DNA of 64,000 nucleotides from Riemerella columbina DSM 16469 (GCF_000374405.1 NZ_KB894219.1:54-64053), one strand, 5' to 3'; positions 16,264 to 23,325 are shown, counted from the stretch's first letter. Notes: generated by a model from the sequence alone, not told the origin. Numbers and translations: made by a program.

Positions 16264-16375
16264 AGAAGTGGGCAGGATTCGAACCTGCATTTGGGTTATT
16301 ATCTCTTCTCTGAAAGGCGGTGCACCACCTCCAATTGCTCAGGACAACAGCGTCTGCCAATTCCGCCACCACTTC
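16264..16375 (-). tRNA. Unusual class II tRNA-like gene (Leu-like body, anticodon unclear)
   Basis: Read on the minus strand, GAAGTGG pairs with CCACTTC as acceptor stem. The D-arm GCG...CGC with GGAATTGGCAGA is typical of class II (Leu) tRNAs, and the T-arm GCAGG-TTCGAAT-CCTGC is perfect. CCA is not encoded. The anticodon arm does not fit well: the best stem gives loop TCCTGAG with C instead of U at position 33. About 45 nt then lie before the T-arm, including an AGGTGG-TGCA-CCGCCT hairpin, much longer than a normal variable arm. Total is 112 nt. It could be a decayed phage tRNA or a tRNA-like RNA with another role. Confidence 0.6.
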
Positions 16376-16408
16376 TGTAAATGAGATGTTCAACTTTCAA
16401 TTACTGTG

Positions 16409-16444
16409 CAAATATAGTAAAAATTGTGTTCCCAATGGGTACAC
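16409..16444 (-). promoter_or_regulatory. Promoter and palindromic operator ahead of the tRNA-like gene and packaging operon
   Basis: The complement of 16409-16416 reads TATATTTG, an exact -7 box. A TTG lies 16 nt further upstream, inside the palindrome GTGTTCCCAATGGGTACAC (16426-16444; arms match at 8 of 9 positions). The same palindrome occurs at the capsid-operon promoter and upstream of ssb. An operator role is inferred from the overlap. Confidence 0.65.
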
Positions 16445-16446
16445 GG

Positions 16447-17079
16447 CTATATATTTTTTTTATCTAATGTGTTTTTAATCAATGATATAAATTGTTTGGT
16501 TTCAACTTGGTTCGGCGTGGTTCGCAAAAGACGCCATCCTAGCCTTGCGGCTTCATTGTATTTTTCCATATCTTTTAAAAATCCGTCCCCTCTGGTGTGT
16601 CTTCCCCCAGTCCAAACGCCGCCTTCAACCTCGATTGCTAATTTTTCATTGACAAAAGCAAAATCAAAACGCCATCTGCGAGTAGGATGGAATTTTAATT
16701 CCTTCACCGGCTCTATGCCTATTGCTTCTAAGCAAAGTTTAGGGAATAGGGAGTAGTCTTTTTTTTGCAGTGTTTTTAGTTTTCTGTTGCCGAATTTAGA
16801 TAGTTTGATTATTATCTTATTGTGTCTTAGAAATAGGGACTTATTGGTGTTTAGGTCTGTTTCTATAGTTTTAAGATAATAGGAAATCGTCGGCTGTTCC
16901 GTTTTTAAAAACTTGGCGATTTCCATTTGGGAAATATTATAATGTTTGTAGGCTAATTTAGCCACTAGCATCCGTGCAAATACTTTATTTTGCTCTCGGT
17001 CTTTTGATTTGAGTTCTCGCATAGTTATTTGCATTTCTGCATTGACAACTCTTGCGATTTGGCTTAGTTTTTTATTCAT
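16447..17079 (-). CDS. DnaA-type HTH plus DUF559/Vsr-like PD-(D/E)XK endonuclease
   Basis: The N-terminal 80 residues (NKVFARMLVAKLAYKHYNI, then SQMEIAKFLKTEQPTISYYL) look like the DNA-binding domain IV of DnaA or a related phage HTH. Residues 115-205 carry a PD-(D/E)XK nuclease fold of the DUF559/Vsr type: RRWRFDFAFVNEKLAIEVEGG, with D and E-x-E in the right spacing, then GRHTRGDGFLKDMEKYNEA and LGWRLLRTTPNQV. It may nick or resolve phage replication intermediates. It is the last gene of the early block, ending just before the operator-bearing promoter of the packaging operon. Confidence 0.75.
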   Translation of the reverse strand: MNKKLSQIARVVNAEMQITMRELKSKDREQNKVFARMLVAKLAYKHYNISQMEIAKFLKTEQPTISYYLKTIETDLNTNKSLFLRHNKIIIKLSKFGNRKLKTLQKKDYSLFPKLCLEAIGIEPVKELKFHPTRRWRFDFAFVNEKLAIEVEGGVWTGGRHTRGDGFLKDMEKYNEAARLGWRLLRTTPNQVETKQFISLIKNTLDKKNI

Positions 17080-17091
17080 TGTTTTATTATT

Positions 17092-17253
17092 TTACTCTGC
17101 GATATAAATTTCTGTTTCTCTTGTACTCTGTATATATCTACCATTCTCAGGTAATGATTCTGTTACCTCACCTGTATCGGGTCTTGCATTACATTTAACA
17201 GCATAATGTATCTGACATCCTGCCACTATTACATGATTATCTGCTGAACCCAC
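17092..17253 (-). CDS. Possible small phage protein, GTG start
   Basis: A 53-codon frame from GTG at 17253 encodes VGSADNHVIVAGCQIHYA, then VKCNARPDTGEVTESLPE and ends ETEIYIAE before TAA. There is no ATG. It overlaps the 3' end of the gene at 17229 in another frame. The codon usage looks phage-like and the product is soluble-looking, but there is no further support. It could also be a frameshifted extension of that neighbour. Confidence 0.35.
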   Translation of the reverse strand: MGSADNHVIVAGCQIHYAVKCNARPDTGEVTESLPENGRYIQSTRETEIYIAE

Positions 17254-17441
17254 TTTTGCAAACCAATTACTGGAGTTCCTTTAGATACTTTCATAGTGTT
17301 TTTAGATAAGTCCTCTATATGCTCTTTAATAATTCCAGAGGTTAAAAAAGGCATCATTGTCATTCTGCCTAATGAATACCTTACTTGGGATATAACCAAG
17401 GATTGAAAATCCCTGTATTCCACTGTTACCAATTTTTCCAT
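17229..17441 (-). CDS. Small phage protein of unknown function
   Basis: The 70-residue product MEKLVTVEYRDFQSLVISQV continues RYSLGRMTMMPFLTSGIIKEHIEDLSKN. This 'R-S-LGRMTYM' pattern is shared by small proteins in many temperate-phage early regions; I cannot name a role. It lies between the endonuclease and a tRNA-like gene. The C-terminal 20 residues (TPVIGLQKWVQQIIM) may be altered compared with relatives, because an open frame continues next to them in another phase. Confidence 0.6.
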   Translation of the reverse strand: MEKLVTVEYRDFQSLVISQVRYSLGRMTMMPFLTSGIIKEHIEDLSKNTMKVSKGTPVIGLQKWVQQIIM

Positions 17442-17462
17442 TTTATACTTCTTTTTGTAAGA

Positions 17463-17543
17463 TTATTCTTGCCATTTACATTTCGTGCATTCCTCTTTTT
17501 CATAATCTTCGCCCCATCTAGCGTATTTTCTTTTTCTTCCCAT
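17463..17543 (-). CDS. Possible 26-residue basic/acidic peptide with CxxC motif
   Basis: ATG at 17543 opens MGRKRKYARWGEDYEKEE followed by CTKCKWQE and TAA. The Arg/Lys-rich head, acidic centre and CTKC motif look like a truncated zinc knuckle rather than random sequence. It sits in the otherwise empty stretch between the tRNA-like element and the small gene at 17441. Confidence 0.4.
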   Translation of the reverse strand: MGRKRKYARWGEDYEKEECTKCKWQE

Positions 17544-17570
17544 GTTATTTTTTTTAAAAATTTAACTTTG

Positions 17571-17667
17571 CTCCGCTCGGGGACTCGAACCCCGAAGTGT
17601 GCCTCTACGGATACCTTCCAGATTTCTGACTGCATCTGTTTTGGTAGATTTAGGACAGCCAGCGGGT
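17571..17667 (-). tRNA. Degenerate tRNA-like element
   Basis: The 3' part is a clear tRNA half on the minus strand: T-arm CGGGG-TTCGAGT-CCCCG followed by acceptor strand AGCGGAG. The best 5' partner, ACCCGCT near 17667, pairs at five of seven positions. A CAGAT/ATCTG stem is present in the anticodon position, but its loop is 10 nt, and the region before the T-arm is long as in class II tRNAs. CCA is not encoded. It probably is a decayed or highly divergent phage tRNA. Identity cannot be stated. Confidence 0.45.
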
Positions 17668-17714
17668 AACAAGGTTAGCTGTGAGTCTTCACTACATCCT
17701 GTGTTGTATTTTTA

Positions 17715-18413
17715 TCAAAACAGACTTAACTGCTTGTGTTCCGTCTGTTTTGGTTTTACTTTTTCTATTTGTTTTTCTACTTTAGGGAATTGAATACTCT
17801 CTTTGTAAACTCTAATTATAGGAAACCCTGTAATTGGCATTCTTTCAATTCTGTAAGAGGCATAGGTTTCAAGTTTCAAAGGGTCTCCCCAAACTATCTC
17901 TCCTACAAGGTTGTTCAATGCTAAATTCACAACCGACATCTTCACGCAATTATGGTCAATATCGCTACCGAAGAATATCAAATCTTTATTTATTTTTGCC
18001 CCTGCAAGTAACATTCTTCCTGATCCACAAGTTGGGTCTGTTACCGTCTTTGATTTCTCTACATTGCTTGGTATTTGCATTCTTGCAATGCCGTCGCAGA
18101 TATGTTGCGGTGTAAAAAACTGCCCATTTTTACCTCCAGAAACATGCTCCATAAACAAATCACCTAAGGCATCATAAAGCCCTCCATTTTCTTCCATTAC
18201 TTCGCCTAAACAAACCATCGCTTCTGCTAAGACTTGGTGTTTACTTTTATCCAACTTCTCCAGCGGATTTCTACGCAAACCACACTCATCATAAGTGATT
18301 AGGTTGTATAGCAAGCCGTCTAACAAATACTCAAAGGCTTTATGGTAAGACTCACTATAAGCCAAATCACCTAATAGATTTCCTAATTTCTTTGCGATCT
18401 CGGAGTGTTTCAT
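17715..18413 (-). CDS. N6-adenine methyltransferase-like protein lacking the NPPY motif, with clamp-binding tail
   Basis: The 232-residue protein has the HsdM-type segment GKNGQFFTPQHICDGIARM (around residues 93-112) and the SAM-binding motif I VTDPTCGSGRMLLAGAKIN (residues 125-140). DIDHNCVKMSVVNLALNNL and GDPL follow. The catalytic NPPY/F expected after the GDPL segment is not present. The last five residues are QLSLF, an exact match to the bacterial sliding-clamp-binding pentapeptide. Solitary MTase-like proteins occur in many Bacteroidota phages. It may methylate by a variant motif or act as a SAM/DNA-binding protein recruited to replication. Confidence 0.75.
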   Translation of the reverse strand: MKHSEIAKKLGNLLGDLAYSESYHKAFEYLLDGLLYNLITYDECGLRRNPLEKLDKSKHQVLAEAMVCLGEVMEENGGLYDALGDLFMEHVSGGKNGQFFTPQHICDGIARMQIPSNVEKSKTVTDPTCGSGRMLLAGAKINKDLIFFGSDIDHNCVKMSVVNLALNNLVGEIVWGDPLKLETYASYRIERMPITGFPIIRVYKESIQFPKVEKQIEKVKPKQTEHKQLSLF

Positions 18414-18424
18414 TTTGTCCTAAA

Positions 18425-18835
18425 TTAAAATGGTAAATCATCTACTTCTTCCTCTAACATTTCCGCAGGACTTTGGTTTTTTGATGATTGCGGTGTAATG
18501 TTTAGCGGTGGACTTAGTGGTACTTCTGGTTTCTTTTCGCCCCTTTGAAATTCCAACTTTCTAATTCTAAAATCTTGGTAGTATCTACCTTCTTTTTCGT
18601 TGTTAGAATACCAGTCTATTTGAGCAATAACCGCTTTACCTTTGATTAAGTGTTCCACAATTTTATCAGACTTACACCAGTAAGTACAAGGTATGAATGT
18701 GGCATTTTCCTTGTCACCATACTTTTCATTCATTGCTATTGTAAATTGAATAGCGTAAATAGTTCCTTTTTCCGTGCTTACTTGTCGCACTTGAGCATCT
18801 TTTGTAAGATTACCTGTTGCTGTTGCATTTAACAT
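18425..18835 (-). CDS. ssb: Single-stranded DNA-binding protein
   Basis: The 136-residue protein has an OB-fold start (MLNATATGNLTKDAQVRQVS), CTYWCKSDKIVEHLIKGKAVIAQI and FRIRKLEFQRG. A flexible Pro/Gln linker leads to the acidic tip DDLPF, the SSB C-terminal motif that recruits partner proteins. It protects ssDNA in phage replication and recombination and lies with the primase-helicase and ERF genes. A palindromic operator copy lies just upstream at 18871-18888. Confidence 0.92.
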   Translation of the reverse strand: MLNATATGNLTKDAQVRQVSTEKGTIYAIQFTIAMNEKYGDKENATFIPCTYWCKSDKIVEHLIKGKAVIAQIDWYSNNEKEGRYYQDFRIRKLEFQRGEKKPEVPLSPPLNITPQSSKNQSPAEMLEEEVDDLPF

Positions 18836-18870
18836 TTTATTATAACTTTAGGATTAATATTTATTCAATT

Positions 18871-18888
18871 TGTTCCCAATGGGTACAC
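18871..18888. promoter_or_regulatory. Palindromic operator copy upstream of ssb
   Basis: TGTTCCCAATGGGTACAC is identical over 18 bases to the site at 16427-16444. It lies 36 bp before the ssb start and just after the stop of the upstream 85-residue gene. No TAnnTTTG box is evident next to it. Confidence 0.6.
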
Positions 18889-18894
18889 GAATGA

Positions 18895-19152
18895 TTAAAT
18901 TTTTTCGATTATTGATAATAGTTTCTCTGCTTCCTTTTTCGTTTGAGGAACCTCAGCGTCTACATGGCTCAAAATCCCAGTTGGTGGACAAGCAGTCATT
19001 TTTTCGTTTGTGTGGATTGTAATAGAATTCCAATTATCTGGCTCTACCTCTTTCTGATAAGTTGTGGCATAGACAGTACCATTCCAATCCTTAATCACTT
19101 TTTTTTCGTAACCATTCTCTAATAAGAGTTTTTCAAAATTAAATCGTTTCAT
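18895..19152 (-). CDS. Phage protein of unknown function
   Basis: The 85-residue product MKRFNFEKLLLENGYEKKVI continues KDWNGTVYATTYQKEVEPDNWNS. It has an alternating strand pattern and a C-terminal helix (TKKEAEKLLSIIEKI). There is no signal peptide, membrane segment or known motif. It overlaps the winged-helix gene by four bases and precedes ssb by 59 bp, so it belongs to the replication operon. Confidence 0.65.
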   Translation of the reverse strand: MKRFNFEKLLLENGYEKKVIKDWNGTVYATTYQKEVEPDNWNSITIHTNEKMTACPPTGILSHVDAEVPQTKKEAEKLLSIIEKI

Positions 19153-19406
19153 TTTTGTATTGTTTTTAATTTGTTATTCTTAATTTTTGGAAAAAACAAT
19201 TTTCCTTTTGAGCCCTCACGGACCTGTATTTTGTTTTCTTTGTATAGTTTGCCTAAAACTCCTCTGACTATCTGCCAATCTACGTTAGTTTTATTTTTTA
19301 ATTCTACACCATAGACTCCGTTGTGTCCCCCAGACTTCTGGTGTCTTTCAATGATGACCCTATAAATCTCATCTTTCAAATCAGAATGGGAAATCTTCGT
19401 ACTCAT
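19149..19406 (-). CDS. Small winged-helix-like phage protein
   Basis: I prefer ATG 19406 (MSTKISHSDLKDEIYRVIIE), because the frame's first codons run deep into the primase-helicase gene. The product has the rhythm of a winged helix: DLKDEIYRVIIERHQ, then VELKNKTNVDWQIVRGVLGKLYKENKI (recognition helix) and a wing EGSKGKLFFPKI. It could bind DNA or a replication partner. Neighbouring genes overlap by 4 and about 26 bases. Confidence 0.6.
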   Translation of the reverse strand: MSTKISHSDLKDEIYRVIIERHQKSGGHNGVYGVELKNKTNVDWQIVRGVLGKLYKENKIQVREGSKGKLFFPKIKNNKLKTIQK

Positions 19407-21195
19407 CATCATTATTGTTTTCAAAAGCCACTTCTGGATTTGCGATTACTTTTTTCGCAAATACCTCTGCTACATTTTCATTCTTTTTCGCTATCCAACT
19501 GCTATTATCCCAATCGTTTACTGTCGTATTTTCCCCCTCATATCTTCCGTTATTGTAGTTGTATTTGAAAGGGATTATTTCTGTTTTACCTAAGTGCTTA
19601 AACTTCACTTTTTGGATAGAAATCACACCTGTAGACTGAAACTTTTTCGTTTCAGGGTCTTGGTCTCTACCTACGGATATTCCGTAATCACTCATATTCC
19701 AGAAGTCGGCACTACCTGCAATATCGTACATCGTTGCGATTGGATAATAACCACCTTTGTCCTTTTCCAACTTACGAGGGTGGGCAATTAGGACCATCAA
19801 CACATCATGTTTTTTTGCGAAATTGGATAGTTTGATGAGTATCTCTGCAATAGCATCTAATTTGTTCTGCCCATTGGGTTTATCAATTCGGTTAAAAGGG
19901 TCTATCACACAAACCTTTATCCCTTTTCTTTTCACCAAATACTCAAACTTTTTCAGTATATCATCAACTGTAAAATCCTCTGGTGGTGCCACCCAAAAAA
20001 AGTTTTCGTGTATGTATTCCAAAGCCGTATAAAACTCCTCCGCTGATGAATATCTTTCGCCAAATCGCTTGCCTGTTAGTTTTTCGTGCAACTTGGCGTA
20101 ATGCAGTTTTACAGGAAAGTTTTCAGGTGAATAGTATCCCGTTTTCCAATCGTATAGAATGTTCAATCGACAAAGCACATCATCTACAAATTCCGACTTT
20201 CCAGAACCAGGAGGACCTGTTACAATCGCTAAGCGTTTTGTTTCCCAAGTAATATTTTCGTCTAATTCTGAAAAACCAATCTTTAGACCCGGCTTTAAAC
20301 CATTTTTAAAAAGGTCGTCAATCTCATTAAAAAAGTCTTTTGCTTCGAAGACATCATCTACTTTTATCTCTTTAGCGTTTTTTAGCACATTTCCGAGACT
20401 TTTATAACCTTTGTGGGTCAAGTATTCGTTTGCGTCTTTGTATTGCTCAAAAGAGCATAAAACACACCTCTCTTGCCCTAAGCGACGCACCAACTCATCT
20501 CGCAACTGCAAACCTTTCTCATCAATATCCGTAGCGATGTAGAATTTTTCAATCTGTTCGAGGTCATCCAAACTGCTTTCCAGATAAGGCATATTCACAG
20601 CATTTGCACCATTCGGAACACTAATCACATTATCAAACCCCTCTTGGATAAAACTCAAAGCATCAATCTCCCCCTCTACGATGATAATTTCCTTGTGATT
20701 GAGAATGGCATTATAATTCCACCAGATGAGTTCTGCACCACTTTCCATTTTGAAATTCTTTTGCCCATCGCGGTACTTCACATTTACCAACTGCCCATTT
20801 CGATAGTATGGAAAAGCGATGCAAGTGCGTTCTTTTTCTACCTGCGGAAACCATTGCTTTGATGTCGAAACCTGCATTTTGTTAAGTGCATCTTGACCTA
20901 TCATTCGGTTGGTAAACCACCTCACGGCATTGTCCGAAAGTTGCGTAAGATTTACCTGTGTTGGGATTTTGTATTGCTTATCCGATGCCTTTTTTAGTGG
21001 TCTGTATTCTACAAATCGGCTATCACAGTGATTGCAATGCCCAATACCTTCTTTCGCGTTAAAACCTAAGCATTTCAACTTATTCTTCTTGCGAGTATGC
21101 GAACACTCTGGGCAGAGCAAAAGGTTCTCTCCGCTGTTTTTTAGTTCCACCTCGTGAACTTTTGATGTGTTGATGCAATAGATTTTCGTTAGCAT
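19381..21195 (-). CDS. TOPRIM primase-helicase (T7 gp4/Twinkle-like)
   Basis: The 604-residue protein combines an N-terminal zinc ribbon (CPECSH, then CNHCDSRF), a TOPRIM primase core (IIIVEGEIDALSFIQEG, then IATDIDEKG) and a DnaB-type RecA helicase with Walker A VTGPPGSGKSEF near residue 330. Walker B KVCVIDPFNRI follows, and further on are HPRK and FKYNYNNGRYEG. It unwinds DNA and primes synthesis at the phage fork. The C-terminus ends DDEYEDFPF, which looks like an SSB acidic tip, unusual for a helicase. It follows the DUF6291-like gene by 12 bp. Confidence 0.9.
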   Translation of the reverse strand: MLTKIYCINTSKVHEVELKNSGENLLLCPECSHTRKKNKLKCLGFNAKEGIGHCNHCDSRFVEYRPLKKASDKQYKIPTQVNLTQLSDNAVRWFTNRMIGQDALNKMQVSTSKQWFPQVEKERTCIAFPYYRNGQLVNVKYRDGQKNFKMESGAELIWWNYNAILNHKEIIIVEGEIDALSFIQEGFDNVISVPNGANAVNMPYLESSLDDLEQIEKFYIATDIDEKGLQLRDELVRRLGQERCVLCSFEQYKDANEYLTHKGYKSLGNVLKNAKEIKVDDVFEAKDFFNEIDDLFKNGLKPGLKIGFSELDENITWETKRLAIVTGPPGSGKSEFVDDVLCRLNILYDWKTGYYSPENFPVKLHYAKLHEKLTGKRFGERYSSAEEFYTALEYIHENFFWVAPPEDFTVDDILKKFEYLVKRKGIKVCVIDPFNRIDKPNGQNKLDAIAEILIKLSNFAKKHDVLMVLIAHPRKLEKDKGGYYPIATMYDIAGSADFWNMSDYGISVGRDQDPETKKFQSTGVISIQKVKFKHLGKTEIIPFKYNYNNGRYEGENTTVNDWDNSSWIAKKNENVAEVFAKKVIANPEVAFENNNDDEYEDFPF

Positions 21196-21207
21196 TGCTG
21201 TTTAGTT

Positions 21208-21888
21208 TTAAAATACACTTCGTCTGTTTCCTGTTTGGGTTTTTATACCAAACTTCTCCTCGTTCTGTTTCCAAGTCCTCAATCTTCTTGCAGTGTCCCA
21301 AGTTTTCTCCAATTGGAATTTTGGCTTGTTCCTGCTGTTGGGTTCTGTCCAGTAGTCGTAAAACTGCCTAATCATTGTTTGTCCGTATTCCTCAACATAG
21401 GGCTTCAACTGCTCTGCAAAATCCTGTAATGAAAATGATTTAAAAGATTTGTGGGTGTCGCCGATAGGCGAACTTTCTTTTTTTACTTTTTCTTTTTTAT
21501 TATCATTTACATTTACATTATCATTTACATTTTTATTAGGTTTTGGTTTGGTTACACTTTGGTTATCGTTTGGTTTCTGTTCGGTTATTGTTTGGTTATC
21601 GTTTGGTTTCTGTTCGGTTATTGTTTGGTTATCGTTTGGTTTCTGTTCGGTTTTAGATTTAGGCGGTCTTCCACCTTTTTTACCGTTATCAAATCTTTTA
21701 TTATTAGCGTCTATTTGCGGTTTTATTAGAGTAACAATAGCCCTTGCTACTGGCTTTAGATTTTCAGTTGTTGCTCCGTCTAAGCCATACTCCATTATGG
21801 CTGTGAGTACTTCTCCCTGAATATCTCTCGGCAATTCTCTAATCGCTTCGTAGAAACTTCTATAAAAGATAAAACTATCTCTTTGCAT
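21208..21888 (-). CDS. DUF6291-like phage replication protein with internal repeat
   Basis: The N-terminal 75 residues (MQRDSFIFYRSFYEAIRELP, then DIQGEVLTAIMEYGLDG and NNKRFDNGKKGGRPPK) match the DUF6291 pattern found at the head of phage replication proteins. The middle is a low-complexity Asn/Lys/Thr linker with three copies of an 11-residue unit, EQKPNDNQTIT. The C-terminal 80 residues (FAEQLKPYVEEYGQTMIRQFYDYW, then FQLEKTWDTARRLRTWK) form a DnaD/DnaB-like or initiator tail. It is the probable replication initiator or helicase loader, directly before the primase-helicase. Confidence 0.7.
   Translation of the reverse strand: MQRDSFIFYRSFYEAIRELPRDIQGEVLTAIMEYGLDGATTENLKPVARAIVTLIKPQIDANNKRFDNGKKGGRPPKSKTEQKPNDNQTITEQKPNDNQTITEQKPNDNQSVTKPKPNKNVNDNVNVNDNKKEKVKKESSPIGDTHKSFKSFSLQDFAEQLKPYVEEYGQTMIRQFYDYWTEPNSRNKPKFQLEKTWDTARRLRTWKQNEEKFGIKTQTGNRRSVF
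21558..21656. repeat. Three tandem 33-bp direct repeats inside the replication gene
   Basis: Copies at 21558-21590, 21591-21623 and 21624-21656 start TTTGGTTATCG and are near-identical; the third differs in its last bases. They encode the 11-residue repeat of the protein. Direct repeats within an initiator gene are how lambda and related phages carry their origin iterons in gene O, so an origin role is possible. Confidence 0.85.
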
Positions 21889-21899
21889 TGGTTTTGGTT

Positions 21900-22313
21900 T
21901 TAAAAATATTGCTCTACATTGTCAATTATATCTTGCTTATCGAAGTGGAAGTATTGGACGATTACATCGATCACTCGGTTGTATAGGTCGCTAAATTCTT
22001 CTTCATTCATTTGTGCAAAACTGATGCTCTTTGCTTCTCGCTGTACTACTCCGTTTAGGTCTGCCCACTCATCGTAATACCCTGCTTCAATAATTAAATC
22101 CTTTCGTAGCCTTTCAATGTTCTTGTATTGCTCTTGGTTGTCAAATAACATATTGATAAGAGCGAAAAACTTTCTGTGAAACTTGATATTTCGCGGTTGC
22201 TTTATCTCAACCAAATACTCATTATTAGGTTTCAGTTTCTTTGCTTTTTCCCAATCGGAATTATGACAAGGAATCAAAGAGCCATTCAGTTGTTTTTGCA
22301 CATATAATTTCAT
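21900..22313 (-). CDS. DUF1367 family phage protein
   Basis: I start at ATG 22313 (MKLYVQKQLNGSLIPCHNSD); the longer frame only reads through the 3' end of the exonuclease gene. The 137-residue protein matches DUF1367: NEYLVEIKQPRNIKFHRKFFALINMLFDNQ, then YDEW and a C-terminal helix. DUF1367 proteins lie in recombination/replication blocks of many temperate phages next to exonuclease and annealing genes; a role in recombination is suspected but unproven. It overlaps the exonuclease only at the adjoining codons. Confidence 0.75.
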   Translation of the reverse strand: MKLYVQKQLNGSLIPCHNSDWEKAKKLKPNNEYLVEIKQPRNIKFHRKFFALINMLFDNQEQYKNIERLRKDLIIEAGYYDEWADLNGVVQREAKSISFAQMNEEEFSDLYNRVIDVIVQYFHFDKQDIIDNVEQYF

Positions 22314-22314
22314 C

Positions 22315-23325
22315 TTAAAAAATTGTTTCGTCAAATCCAGCAATCCAGCGTGGTTTGTGGAGAATGTTTTTACTTTTGAAATAATCAAACGACTTGTAAA
22401 ACCCTCGCTCATCTACCATCTTGTTCAATCGCTTGATATAATGCTCAACCTTGCGTCTGCCGTAGTGCATATAATCTTCGCCTACCTCTGCAATTGAATA
22501 GTTGAATTTATCGTCAAACAGAATGTATTTGAATTTTGGATTTTCTGCCATTCCTAAAAGTTCTAATCCTATGCTGTATAGCCCAAATTGGATTTCATAT
22601 CCAAACTTCTCTATGCTTCTTGCAAAGTTGTCTGGATTACAGTCAGAAGTATATTTCATATCGTGGAACAGAGTAGATGAATAAGTGTCCAATATTCCTC
22701 TAAATTGCCAACCCTCTAGTTCAAATTCTATAAATTTCTGAAAGGCTTCGCATTGTTCTAACTCTGCACATACATCATCGGTTCTTTTAAGGTTCTCTGC
22801 GATTTTAGCAGCCTTTTCGTAAACTTCTGTACTTACGGCTTCCTTACCACTTTCTATAGCTCTTAGGTAAGAAAAAAGCGATTCTACATTCTTTACCGTT
22901 CCTCGCTTGTAAGCCTTGCTAAAAGCGTATTCTACACGCTCCTCAAAAGTTCCCAATGGGGACACATAATCACAAAAAATCCTTACAAATTCTTTCTGAT
23001 TTTCTGTTGTTGGCTCATCTTCTACGATAGCAAAACGCTTTTCAAACTTGTGTTCTTCAAGTACCAAGCAATCCACCAGACTCCCGAAAGTCATCGATGC
23101 GTTTTTTTCTTTTGGCTTTAGCAAATTGTTTATGAAGTTTACAGGACTATCCAGATACTTTAATTTTGAGTAAGACATTGGCAGTTCCTTATTGATAAGT
23201 CTTTGAATAATCAAATCCCTTGGCGACAATCCTGCATCTCTCAAAACTTCTGATATATGCTTTGTTTCTGTGCTTCTTGCTTCTTGTTCTGCGATATCAA
23301 TCGCTAATGCTTTAGTTGCTCCCAT
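22315..23325 (-). CDS. PD-(D/E)XK exonuclease (RecE/YqaJ-like)
   Basis: The 336-residue protein has the RecE-like signature: SMTFGSLVDCLVLEEHKFEKRF near residues 75-100, then EGWQFRGILDTYSSTLFHDMKYTSDCNPDNF, giving the acidic pair and D-x-K of the active site, and GYEIQFGLYSIGLELLG. It would resect double-stranded ends to give 3' tails for the ERF annealing protein encoded two genes upstream, as in the lambda Exo/Beta pair. A fourth copy of the shared palindrome (22949-22965) falls in its coding sequence. Confidence 0.8.
   Translation of the reverse strand: MGATKALAIDIAEQEARSTETKHISEVLRDAGLSPRDLIIQRLINKELPMSYSKLKYLDSPVNFINNLLKPKEKNASMTFGSLVDCLVLEEHKFEKRFAIVEDEPTTENQKEFVRIFCDYVSPLGTFEERVEYAFSKAYKRGTVKNVESLFSYLRAIESGKEAVSTEVYEKAAKIAENLKRTDDVCAELEQCEAFQKFIEFELEGWQFRGILDTYSSTLFHDMKYTSDCNPDNFARSIEKFGYEIQFGLYSIGLELLGMAENPKFKYILFDDKFNYSIAEVGEDYMHYGRRKVEHYIKRLNKMVDERGFYKSFDYFKSKNILHKPRWIAGFDETIF

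Noticed and set aside
16171-16393. Small ORFs on both strands over the tRNA-like gene
   Set aside because: They lie within tRNA-like sequence and terminator and have no coding features.
21449-21820. Plus-strand ORFs of about 90-120 codons with repeated FGYCLVIVWF-like peptides
   Set aside because: They are antisense readings of the 33-bp repeats in the DUF6291-like replication gene, whose own frame has clear domain structure.
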